Assembly (NCBI GenBank): GCA_051744345.1
Contig: JBNJCW010000091.1
Span: forward strand, 1 to 5,374
DNA from: Halolacustris sp051744345
Lineage (GTDB): Bacteria > Actinomycetota > Humimicrobiia > Humimicrobiales > Humimicrobiaceae
DNA length: 5,374 nt
Direction of reading: 5' to 3'
Shown here: positions 1-5,374 of the stretch, piece after piece
Position numbering within the stretch: position 1 is the stretch's first letter
How the letters are laid out: every line of letters begins with the position of its first letter
The notes under the pieces: generated by a model
Databases searched by the model: none
Seen by the model: the letters and a program-made list of their open reading frames with translations, nothing else
Told to the model about the DNA's origin: nothing
Made by a program: the position numbers and the translations under genes

Positions 1-372
1 GAAAGGGAAGCTCTGGAGAATATGTCTAAGAAAATGAATTCCGAGCATTTCAGGTGGGTGGTAATGGCGGTTAACATACAGAGGGAGGTAGGGGGTAATT
101 TGGTTGAGGTTCTGGAAACCATTTCTGCCACCATCAGGGAAAGGGATACGACGCTTCGCCAGATTAAGGCATTGACTGCAGAGGGTAGGCTTTCGGCCAT
201 TATATTAATAGCCCTTCCCATACTGGTGGCTGCCTTTATAAGTTTTACCAACAGGGAATACATAAGCCTGCTGGTTAGCAGTGTGCTGGGGCTGGTAATG
301 GTAGGGGTGTCGGCATTTCTTATGATTGTGGGCATAATCTGGATTGTTAAAATTGTAAGGGTGGAGTACTAG
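1..372 (+). CDS. tadB: TadB-like type II secretion system F-domain protein, C-terminal part (5' truncated by window edge)
   Basis: The reading frame is open from base 1, so the ATG at 22 is an internal Met and the gene starts upstream; 123 residues are visible. TadB is an inner-membrane platform protein of the Tad/Flp (type IVc) pilus system. It pairs with TadC and transmits the work of the TadA ATPase to pilin assembly. The visible part is the second half of a T2SSF domain. It has a soluble helical stretch with the family-typical IQREVGGNLVEVLETIS (visible residues 26-42) and IRERDTTLRQIKALTAEGRLS (45-65). Two hydrophobic segments follow (about 64-82 and 88-118), and the protein ends in a short charged tail (VRVEY). 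The tadC-like gene begins two bases after the stop, which supports an operon and the TadB rather than TadC assignment. General secretion or competence F proteins are less likely given the tandem pair. The family call is firm; the exact name rests on synteny. Confidence 0.9.
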   Translation, partial: EREALENMSKKMNSEHFRWVVMAVNIQREVGGNLVEVLETISATIRERDTTLRQIKALTAEGRLSAIILIALPILVAAFISFTNREYISLLVSSVLGLVMVGVSAFLMIVGIIWIVKIVRVEY

Positions 373-374
373 AG

Positions 375-1322
375 ATGAATATTATGCAAAATTTATACTT
401 TTACCTTATTTTAGGCTCTGTTTTTTTTGCTGTATTTTTTATTGTGCTTTTTTCAGGCATGCCAGCGGTAGTAAAGGTTAAGCCTAAAAGGGCCATGGAC
501 AAGCTTTCCCAATACCAGATAACCCCCAGCCAGCAGGAAAGGAAGCAGACTTCCTTTATTGAGAGAATGGTAATTCCCTTATTTGGCAGGATTGCCGGCC
601 TGGTAAAAAGGCTGAGCCCGGCCAACATGGCAGAATCTACCAAGCATAAGCTTGAGCTGGCAGGTATATTTGAGAAGGTAAGCGTGGATATGTATCTGGC
701 CATAAAGCTTCTGTTTCCCATAGGGTTTTTCTTTCTGGCTCTCATAATCCTTCTTTTCTTTTCTGTCTCCGGCCTTGTGGTCATAATGCTTCTGGCACTT
801 ATACCCATATCCTATTTTTTCCCCGATCTCTACGTCAGGAGCAAGGCAGGTGCCAGGCAGGAAGAGATAAAGAAAGCGCTTCCCAATGCATTGGATCTTT
901 TAACCATAAGCGTGGAGGCAGGCATGGGTTTTGACGGTGCTCTGGCCAGGGTGGCTAATAATATAAAAGGAAGCCTGGGGGACGAGCTTAACAAGATGCT
1001 TCATGAAATACAGCTGGGCTTTTCCAGAAAGGATGCCTTCAGGAATTTAAACAGAAGGACAGAAGTAGCGGACCTTAACACCTTTATAATATCCATGATA
1101 CAGGCAGAGACCTTCGGTATCTCCGTAGGGAAGGTTTTAAGGGTGCAGGCTTCAGAGATGAGGACAAGGAGGAGGCAGAGGGCTGAGGAGGCAGGGATAA
1201 AAGCTCCGGTAAAACTTGTGTTCCCCCTTATATTCTGCCTGTTTCCTGCGCTTATGACTGTAATCATTGGCCCGGCGGTTATCAGGGTAATCGGCGTACT
1301 GGCACAGATGGCCGGCGGTTAA
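375..1322 (+). CDS. tadC: TadC-like type II secretion system F-domain protein
   Basis: This is the second inner-membrane platform protein of a Tad/Flp pilus machine, expected to form a complex with TadB and the TadA ATPase. The 315 residues match the usual TadC length. An N-terminal membrane segment (about 6-28) is followed by a basic cytoplasmic stretch (32-100) and a double membrane hairpin (about 109-149). The T2SSF domain (about 168-302) includes LPNALDLLTISVEAGMGFDGAL-type sequence at 169-190, the RTEVADLNTFI and QAETFGISVGKVLR region (228-256), and the basic MRTRRRQRAEEAG helix (262-274). The last membrane segment is about 281-304. The ATG at 375 is preferred over the in-frame ATG at 384 because a purine-rich Shine-Dalgarno-like stretch (AGGGTGGAG, 358-366) lies about 8 bases upstream. 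It is two bases from the end of tadB, so probably translationally coupled. No pilin, TadD or TadE/F-like gene follows, so this looks like the end of the cluster. Confidence 0.92.
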   Translation: MNIMQNLYFYLILGSVFFAVFFIVLFSGMPAVVKVKPKRAMDKLSQYQITPSQQERKQTSFIERMVIPLFGRIAGLVKRLSPANMAESTKHKLELAGIFEKVSVDMYLAIKLLFPIGFFFLALIILLFFSVSGLVVIMLLALIPISYFFPDLYVRSKAGARQEEIKKALPNALDLLTISVEAGMGFDGALARVANNIKGSLGDELNKMLHEIQLGFSRKDAFRNLNRRTEVADLNTFIISMIQAETFGISVGKVLRVQASEMRTRRRQRAEEAGIKAPVKLVFPLIFCLFPALMTVIIGPAVIRVIGVLAQMAGG

Positions 1323-1341
1323 AAACATTTGTATTTCTTGC

Positions 1342-1370
1342 TTGATTAGTCCCCAAATAAATTATAGGAT
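1342..1370 (+). promoter_or_regulatory. Possible sigma-70-type promoter for tex
   Basis: TTGATT (1342-1347) and TAGGAT (1365-1370) are separated by 17 bp, and each matches four of six consensus positions. The -10 overlaps a perfect 8-bp palindrome, GGATATCC (1367-1374). Initiation would fall near 1377, leaving a leader of about 27 bases before the tex ATG. The gap is AT-rich, so chance matches are likely. Alternative hexamer pairs can be drawn nearby, such as TTGCTT at 1338 with TTATAG at 1362. Confidence 0.3.
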
Positions 1371-1401
1371 ATCCCTTGTTTTAAAAAATTAGGGGATTAA
1401 T
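1345..1401 (+). repeat. Inverted repeat covering the tex Shine-Dalgarno sequence
   Basis: ATTAGTCCCC (1345-1354) can pair with GGGGATTAAT (1392-1401). That gives ten consecutive pairs, nine Watson-Crick and one G-U (1349 with 1397), around a 37-base loop. The right arm contains the Shine-Dalgarno sequence AGGGG (1391-1395) and ends two bases before the ATG at 1404. In RNA the stem would block ribosome binding. In DNA it could be an operator. No T-run follows the right arm, so it does not look like an intrinsic terminator. The pairing is read directly from sequence; any regulatory role is inference. Confidence 0.5.
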
Positions 1402-1403
1402 AT

Positions 1404-3530
1404 ATGGAAGGCTATTCCAAAGAAATATCAGCCAAACTGGGCATACCTAAAAAAAGCATATACAATACCATAAAACTTCTTGAAGAAGGCAGCACCATCC
1501 CCTTTATTTCCCGCTACCGTAAAGAGGCAACCGGAAATCTTGATGAAACCAGCATACAGGACATAGAAAAAGAGGCTGCCAGGCTCAGGGATCTGGACAG
1601 CAGGAGGGAAACCATACTGGCAGAGATTGCCCGCCAGGGCAAGCTAACCTCCAGGCTTAAAGAAAGCATTAATGAAGCAGACAGCCTTATAGAGCTTGAA
1701 GACCTCTACCTTCCCTATAAGCCCAAGAGAAAGACAAAGGCCGATAAAGCCAAAACAAAAGGCCTGGAGCCCCTGGCCGAAAAGATAAGGGGACAAGATG
1801 ATTTTGATGTCTGGCGGGAGGCTGAAAATTTCCTGAATGATAAGGTAAAAACAGCTGAGGAAGTGCTGCAGGGTGCCAGGCATATAATTTCTGAATGGAT
1901 TAATGAGGATAAAAGGGCCAGGGAGGCTGTAAGGTCCTGTTTTAAAAAAGGGGCTGTGGTTAGCTCCAGGGCAGTAAAGGAAGTCCCGGGAGAGGCCACA
2001 AAATACAGGGATTATTTTGACTACAGAGAACCCCTTTCAGAAATCACTTCACACCGGTTTTTGGCCATAAAAAGGGGTCACAGGGAAGGGTATCTCAGGC
2101 TTTCAGTTCTTCCGGAGGAAGAGGGCGTATTAGAAGTTTTAGAAGAGATGTATCTAAAAGCCCAGAACCAGCCCTCAGGCCAGGTTAAGCTGGCTGTAAA
2201 GGATTGCTACCGGAGGCTTTTATCTCCCTCCATTGAAACAGAATTCATAAACCAGGCCAAAGAGGCAGCGGATACAGAGGCAATAAAGGTTTTTGCCCAG
2301 AATTTAAGGCAGCTGCTTCTGGCGCCCGTATTGGGGCCCAGGAGGATACTGGCACTTGATCCGGGCTTCAGGACAGGCTGTAAGGCGGTATGCTTAAATG
2401 AGCAGGGAGACCTTATGGCAAGTGATACCGTTTATCCCCATCCGCCGGTATCAAGAAAGGGGGAAGCGGAACAGAAGATAAAGGAAATGGTTAAAGGTTT
2501 AGGAATTGAGGCTATTGCTATTGGAAACGGCACTGCCGGAAGGGAGACCCGGCAGTTTATAGATTCATCAGGTCTGGATAAAGCAATTAAGGTGTTTATG
2601 GTAAGCGAGGCGGGTGCTTCGATTTATTCTGCTTCAGAGGCTGCAAGGGAAGAATTTCCGGACCAGGATGTGACTGTAAGGGGTGCGGTATCTATTGGAA
2701 GGAGGCTTGCAGACCCGCTGGCAGAGCTGGTAAAGATTGACCCAAAATCCATAGGGGTGGGCCAGTACCAGCATGATGTAGACCAGGCCAGATTAAAGGA
2801 CAGCCTGCAGAAGGTGGTAGAGAGCTGTGTAAATCAGGTAGGGGTTAACCTTAATACGGCAAGCAAGCACCTGCTTGTGCATGTATCGGGGCTGGGACCA
2901 AAGATTGCCAAAAATATAATAGATTACCGGGCCCAGCATGGACCTTTTGAAAGCCGGGAAGATTTAAAAAAGGTTCCCAAGCTTGGAGAAAAGGTTTTTG
3001 AGCAGTGTGCAGGTTTCTTGAGGATAGAGGGTGGGAAAAATCCTTTGGATAACAGTGCTGTCCATCCGGAAAGCTATTATATAGTGGAAAAGATTGCCGG
3101 AGATCTGGGGATAAATATTGAGGATCTGGCAGGCGGTATAAGCATAGGGGACAGGATAGATCTGTCCAGGTATGTTGATGATAGGGCAGGGCTCCCTACT
3201 TTAAAAGATATAATTTCTGAACTGGCAAAGCCGGGGAGGGACCCCAGGGACAGCGTGGAAGATTTTGAGTTTGAGAAAGGGATAGCTTCCATAGAGGACC
3301 TTGAGGAAGGCATGGTGCTAAAAGGGATAATTACCAATATTACCAATTTTGGGGCTTTTGTTGATATTGGCATAAAGAATAACGGCCTCATACATGTTTC
3401 CGAGCTTTCAAACAGGTTTGTAATCAATCCCCAGGATGTGGTAAGCATCCACCAGAAGGTTGAAGTAAAAATTATAGGCATAGATCTGGAAAGAAAAAGG
3501 ATAGCCCTTTCCATGAAGGAGCTGGCCTAG
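1404..3530 (+). CDS. tex: Tex (YhgF) family S1 RNA-binding protein
   Basis: Tex proteins are cytoplasmic nucleic-acid-binding proteins related to eukaryotic Spt6 and implicated in transcription and RNA metabolism; the exact role is still debated. The 708 residues are close to family size, slightly short. The N-terminal helical domain (1-200) includes the family-typical TIPFISRYRKEATGNLDE (31-48). A YqgF/RNase H-like domain follows (about 314-440), with LALDPGFRTGCK (316-327), the YPHPP motif (344-348) and GNGTAGRETRQF (374-385). The conserved SEAGASIYSASE block is at 401-412 and VGQYQHDVDQ at 452-461. Helix-hairpin-helix segments lie at about 488-541 (VSGLGPKIAKNI, VPKLGEKVFEQCAGFLRI). The C-terminal S1 domain (about 635-705) has NFGAFVDIG (648-656) and LIHVSELS (662-669). 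The ATG at 1404 has AGGGG eight bases upstream and begins exactly where family homology begins. The Shine-Dalgarno sequence lies in an inverted repeat. The stop overlaps the convergent transporter gene by 4 bp. The gene is complete, with no frameshift. Confidence 0.97.
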   Translation: MEGYSKEISAKLGIPKKSIYNTIKLLEEGSTIPFISRYRKEATGNLDETSIQDIEKEAARLRDLDSRRETILAEIARQGKLTSRLKESINEADSLIELEDLYLPYKPKRKTKADKAKTKGLEPLAEKIRGQDDFDVWREAENFLNDKVKTAEEVLQGARHIISEWINEDKRAREAVRSCFKKGAVVSSRAVKEVPGEATKYRDYFDYREPLSEITSHRFLAIKRGHREGYLRLSVLPEEEGVLEVLEEMYLKAQNQPSGQVKLAVKDCYRRLLSPSIETEFINQAKEAADTEAIKVFAQNLRQLLLAPVLGPRRILALDPGFRTGCKAVCLNEQGDLMASDTVYPHPPVSRKGEAEQKIKEMVKGLGIEAIAIGNGTAGRETRQFIDSSGLDKAIKVFMVSEAGASIYSASEAAREEFPDQDVTVRGAVSIGRRLADPLAELVKIDPKSIGVGQYQHDVDQARLKDSLQKVVESCVNQVGVNLNTASKHLLVHVSGLGPKIAKNIIDYRAQHGPFESREDLKKVPKLGEKVFEQCAGFLRIEGGKNPLDNSAVHPESYYIVEKIAGDLGINIEDLAGGISIGDRIDLSRYVDDRAGLPTLKDIISELAKPGRDPRDSVEDFEFEKGIASIEDLEEGMVLKGIITNITNFGAFVDIGIKNNGLIHVSELSNRFVINPQDVVSIHQKVEVKIIGIDLERKRIALSMKELA

Positions 3531-3533
3531 GCC
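3524..3533. repeat. 10-bp perfect palindrome carrying both convergent stop codons
   Basis: GGCCTAGGCC is its own reverse complement. The tex stop TAG (3528-3530) and the transporter stop TAG (3527-3529 on the minus strand) both lie in it. Both proteins therefore end in the codons GCC TAG and the genes overlap by four bases (CTAG). There is no T-run on either side, so it is not an obvious bidirectional terminator. Confidence 0.7.
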
Positions 3534-4705
3534 TTTCTCTCAAGCCGGGGAAAAAACATAAGCAATATAAATGAAATCACCGGAAGTATCAGTATAATGC
3601 TCATGGTCATGGCAATCCCAACAGTATCTGCCAGCCTTCCCAGAAAAATCACGGTTATGGCCGCAGTGCCCCCGCTCAGCCCTATTACCAGGGAAGATGC
3701 CAGCCCCAGATTGGAGGGAAGTATCTCTTGGGAGAGCCTTATGCACAGGGGTAGAGTAGATATCAGGAAGAAGCCGCCCATTATGTACAGGATGATAGAT
3801 ATTATGCCTTCTGTTCTGAAAACAAAAAAGAACAGGGGCACTGAAATTATGAGGCCGGCCTGTATGAATATGGTGGTGTTTTTTAAACGGTCACAATAAT
3901 AGCCGGAAATAAGGCCTCCCAGGGCGCCAACCACCCCGAAGGTAAGTAGAAGGTAACCAACATTTAGAAGGGTTATGTTTCTCTGGGTAAAGTAGAGGGG
4001 CAGGAATGTGGCCAGGGAAACCCAGATTATGTCCCTGGAGTAAGAGGTAAACATTATCATAAAGATCAGGCCTATCTTGGGTTTTTTAGCCCTTTTTACC
4101 TTGGTCAGGATATTGGTTTTCTTCTCTTCTGCCAGGTGTATCCGGGGAGACTGGACAAGCTTATACAGAACAGCAGCCATAATTATTCCCGGTATCATGG
4201 CCAGGGGGGTAAAGGATAAGCCGAGTTTTTCTGTGATGAAGATTATAAACAGGGAACCTGCAGAGTATCCCAGGTTTCCCCCGAAGGAAATTATGGAGTT
4301 TCCTAGCCCCCTTTTTTCTCCCCCGAAATGGCCGGCGATGGATGCGCTCGAGGGATGGAAGGCAGAAATAGAAATATTGCCAAAAAAAAGGAAAACCAGT
4401 ATCAGGTAATAGGAGGGAACAACTCCCAGCATGCTTATAAAAATGGAGGCAAAAAGAGGCCCAAAAATCATAAAATACTTGGTGCCGTATTTATCAGAAA
4501 GCAGGCCAAATATTGGCTGGGTAAAGCTGTTGGCAATAAAATTTACCGCTGAGAGGATGCTTACAAGAAAAAGGGAGAGACTGAATTTTGCTGCAAGCAC
4601 CGGTATAAGGCCTACTATGAAACTTGAGTAAAGGTCAGTTACCAGATGGCTGGTAGCTGATAAAGAGATCTGGAGGCGGTTGAAGCTGTTTTTTGTTTTT
4701 TCCAT
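3527..4705 (-). CDS. MFS transporter, fosmidomycin-resistance (Fsr)-like branch
   Basis: This is a polytopic inner-membrane protein of 392 residues, typical MFS length, with twelve predicted helices in two halves joined by a basic cytoplasmic loop (about 185-210, KKTNILTKVKRAKKPK). MFS motif A appears after helix 2 (GLLSDKYGTK, 67-76), with a degenerate copy in the second half (GYYCDRLKNT, 268-277). The Fsr-like features are SHLVTDLYSS near the N-terminus (19-28), AFHPSSASIAG (115-125) and GLGNSIISFGGNLGYSAG (133-150). Known Fsr members are proton-driven drug exporters. The substrate here cannot be read from sequence, and it may be a sugar, organic acid or drug. The ATG at 4705 has only a weak purine stretch upstream (AGAAGA on the minus strand), unlike the clear Shine-Dalgarno sequences of tadC and tex. 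A plausible promoter lies about 27 bases upstream. The 3' end overlaps tex by 4 bp. The family call is strong; the function is only general. Confidence 0.9.
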   Translation of the reverse strand: MEKTKNSFNRLQISLSATSHLVTDLYSSFIVGLIPVLAAKFSLSLFLVSILSAVNFIANSFTQPIFGLLSDKYGTKYFMIFGPLFASIFISMLGVVPSYYLILVFLFFGNISISAFHPSSASIAGHFGGEKRGLGNSIISFGGNLGYSAGSLFIIFITEKLGLSFTPLAMIPGIIMAAVLYKLVQSPRIHLAEEKKTNILTKVKRAKKPKIGLIFMIMFTSYSRDIIWVSLATFLPLYFTQRNITLLNVGYLLLTFGVVGALGGLISGYYCDRLKNTTIFIQAGLIISVPLFFFVFRTEGIISIILYIMGGFFLISTLPLCIRLSQEILPSNLGLASSLVIGLSGGTAAITVIFLGRLADTVGIAMTMSIILILPVISFILLMFFPRLERKA

Positions 4706-4732
4706 AATTTTCTTCTGTTTGTATGGAATAAG

Positions 4733-4760
4733 ATTTTACAACTTTAAACTTAAATGTAAA
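4733..4760 (-). promoter_or_regulatory. Candidate sigma-70-type promoter for the MFS gene
   Basis: On the minus strand, TTTACA (4760 down to 4755) and TAAAAT (4738 down to 4733) are 16 bp apart, each matching five of six consensus positions. Initiation would fall near 4726, about 20 bases upstream of the ATG at 4705. It is the best promoter match in the window, though in AT-rich sequence. Confidence 0.5.
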
Positions 4761-4762
4761 TA
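4735..4762 (+). promoter_or_regulatory. Possible opposing promoter and dyad symmetry (TTTACA-N14-TGTAAA)
   Basis: TTTACA (4735-4740) and TAAATA (4757-4762) are 16 bp apart on the plus strand and would fire rightward toward the small ORF at 4810. The site occupies nearly the same bases as the leftward promoter, so each -10 abuts the other's -35. The symmetric arms TTTACA and TGTAAA (4755-4760), 14 bp apart, could also be a regulator-binding dyad. AT-richness makes this weak evidence. Confidence 0.22.
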
Positions 4763-4809
4763 AAATTAGGGGGCTATATTTAAGGTTGTTGTTTGATAAA
4801 GGTTAGGCT

Positions 4810-4953
4810 ATGCAGTACATGATCTTATCCAGGCTCAATATTTTTTACAATGGCTTTTTTTTGGTTGCTTATAGGCTTGATAAAATCAGGAAATTGCAAC
4901 TGACAAAAATTTGGGGCAAATTAATCCTTGGGTTAGCGCAGGGAAGATTTTAA
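4810..4953 (+). CDS. Possible small ORF, 47 residues, unrecognised
   Basis: This open frame lies in the 270-bp spacer between the two minus-strand genes. It starts at ATG 4810, two codons after an in-frame TAG (4804-4806), and ends at TAA 4951-4953. A plausible Shine-Dalgarno sequence (AAAGG, 4798-4802) sits 7 bases before the ATG. The product would be small and basic, starting MQYMILSRLNIFYNGFFLVA, with a moderately hydrophobic first half and a Lys/Arg-rich middle (RLDKIRKLQLTK). It resembles no family I recognise. In particular it lacks the Gly-Ala-Glu-Tyr processing motif of Flp pilins, so it is not the missing Tad pilin. An open frame of this length in AT-rich DNA can arise by chance. The ribosome site and the possible rightward promoter are the only support. 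Confidence 0.25.
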   Translation: MQYMILSRLNIFYNGFFLVAYRLDKIRKLQLTKIWGKLILGLAQGRF

Positions 4954-4975
4954 AGAAGAATATGTTTGTTACCTG

Positions 4976-5341
4976 TTAGCCAAAATCCGACCCCTTATTG
5001 TTCTGCCAGGGCCATTTTCCACTTATCTCTACTTCCAGGGTGAAACCCAGGATGATACGTATAAGGACAATAAGTCCCAGCAAACTTATGTTTCTGAGGG
5101 TAAACTGTACACCAACAGTCCTTACTATATCTGCTGCAATCAGAAGCTCAAGGCCAAGCAATATCCCCCTTCCAACCGTTATCCTGCTTGAATGGTATAG
5201 GGTGTGCTTATCTTTAATCTTCCTCCAGTTTAAAGCAGCATTTACTGCAGCGATTATTACTGATGAAACTATTATCAGTGCGCCTATTATTTCAAGGCCA
5301 GTGGTGACATATTCGTAGATAAAATAACTAATTTCTTCCAT
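4976..5341 (-). CDS. DUF1622 family small membrane protein
   Basis: This is a 121-residue integral membrane protein of unknown function. The DUF1622 signature is clear: VGRGILLGLELLIAADIVRT (56-75), then LGLIVLIRIILGFTLEVEI (88-106) and the C-terminal GKWPW (108-112). There are three membrane segments (about 13-35, 57-75 and 84-103), with a basic loop between the first two (WRKIKDKHTLYHSSR, 39-53). The length is typical for the family, so the protein is complete. The ATG at 5341 gives the usual N-terminus just before helix 1, and no better start exists downstream before that helix. No Shine-Dalgarno sequence precedes it: the upstream minus-strand bases read TATAACCC. It shares strand with the transporter, but the 270-bp gap and the transporter's own promoter argue against a tight operon. 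No terminator is visible after its stop. The cellular role is unknown. Confidence 0.92.
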   Translation of the reverse strand: MEEISYFIYEYVTTGLEIIGALIIVSSVIIAAVNAALNWRKIKDKHTLYHSSRITVGRGILLGLELLIAADIVRTVGVQFTLRNISLLGLIVLIRIILGFTLEVEISGKWPWQNNKGSDFG

Positions 5342-5374
5342 GGGTTATAAGAGTATTTTTTATCAATCACATTT

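Noticed and set aside
401..808. Minus-strand open frame opposite tadC.
   Set aside because: It lies wholly opposite the conserved tadC gene, and its product has no recognisable domain.
1323..1403. Intrinsic terminator for the tad operon in the tadC-tex gap.
   Set aside because: The only strong stem (1345-1401) is followed by AT sequence and the tex ATG, not a U-tract, and it overlaps the tex ribosome site.
3488..3512. Possible transporter terminator on the minus strand inside the tex 3' end (GGAAAG/CTTTCC with inner AAAGG/CCTTT and a T-rich stretch).
   Set aside because: The stems are short and AT-rich, the T-run lies within the outer stem, and the bases are explained by conserved Tex S1-domain codons (LERKRIALSM).
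4369..4552. Plus-strand open frames across the transporter gene, for example 4077-4409 and 4328-4552.
   Set aside because: They are antisense shadows of a clearly homologous MFS gene; the translations show no family features.
4825..4880. T-rich stretch (eight T at about 4854-4861) considered as an intrinsic terminator.
   Set aside because: No GC-rich hairpin precedes the T-run on the plus strand, and on the minus strand the run is A-rich.
4810..4953. The small ORF as the missing Flp pilin of the Tad system.
   Set aside because: It has no prepilin cleavage site (Gly followed by hydrophobic residues with the Glu-Tyr pair) and no long uninterrupted hydrophobic helix.

Overview
The window looks like ordinary chromosomal sequence from an uncultured or poorly characterised bacterium. 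It has moderate base composition, Arg codons dominated by AGG and many ATA Ile codons. The genes are bacterial: a Tad-type pilus/secretion platform, the RNA-binding protein Tex, an MFS exporter and a DUF1622 membrane protein. I cannot assign a phylum. The codon pattern fits several deep-branching Gram-positive or thermophile-related lineages, but it is not diagnostic.

Layout. Positions 1-1322 (+) hold the end of a Tad (tight adherence / type IVc pilus) operon: the C-terminal part of tadB, cut by the window edge, then a complete tadC two bases later. TadB and TadC are the paired inner-membrane platform proteins that work with the TadA ATPase, which should lie upstream. No Flp pilin, TadD or TadE-like gene follows tadC here. 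An 81-bp gap (1323-1403) leads to a full-length tex gene (1404-3530, +). The gap holds a possible promoter and a long inverted repeat whose right arm covers the tex Shine-Dalgarno sequence.

On the minus strand, tail to tail with tex and overlapping it by 4 bp inside a 10-bp palindrome, is a 12-TM-type MFS transporter related to the fosmidomycin-resistance (Fsr) branch (3527-4705). A 270-bp AT-rich spacer (4706-4975) follows. It carries a good candidate promoter for the transporter, a mirror-image weaker promoter facing the other way, and a possible 47-codon plus-strand ORF with its own Shine-Dalgarno sequence. The last gene is a DUF1622 membrane protein (4976-5341, minus) with no visible Shine-Dalgarno sequence.

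The genes do not form one pathway. The Tad pair is one functional unit. tex, the transporter and the DUF1622 gene look like independent neighbours. I see no evidence of mobile elements, CRISPR arrays, RNA genes or a defence or biosynthetic cluster. The observations most worth checking are non-coding: the Shine-Dalgarno-masking repeat before tex, the face-to-face promoter dyad, and the small ORF beside it.
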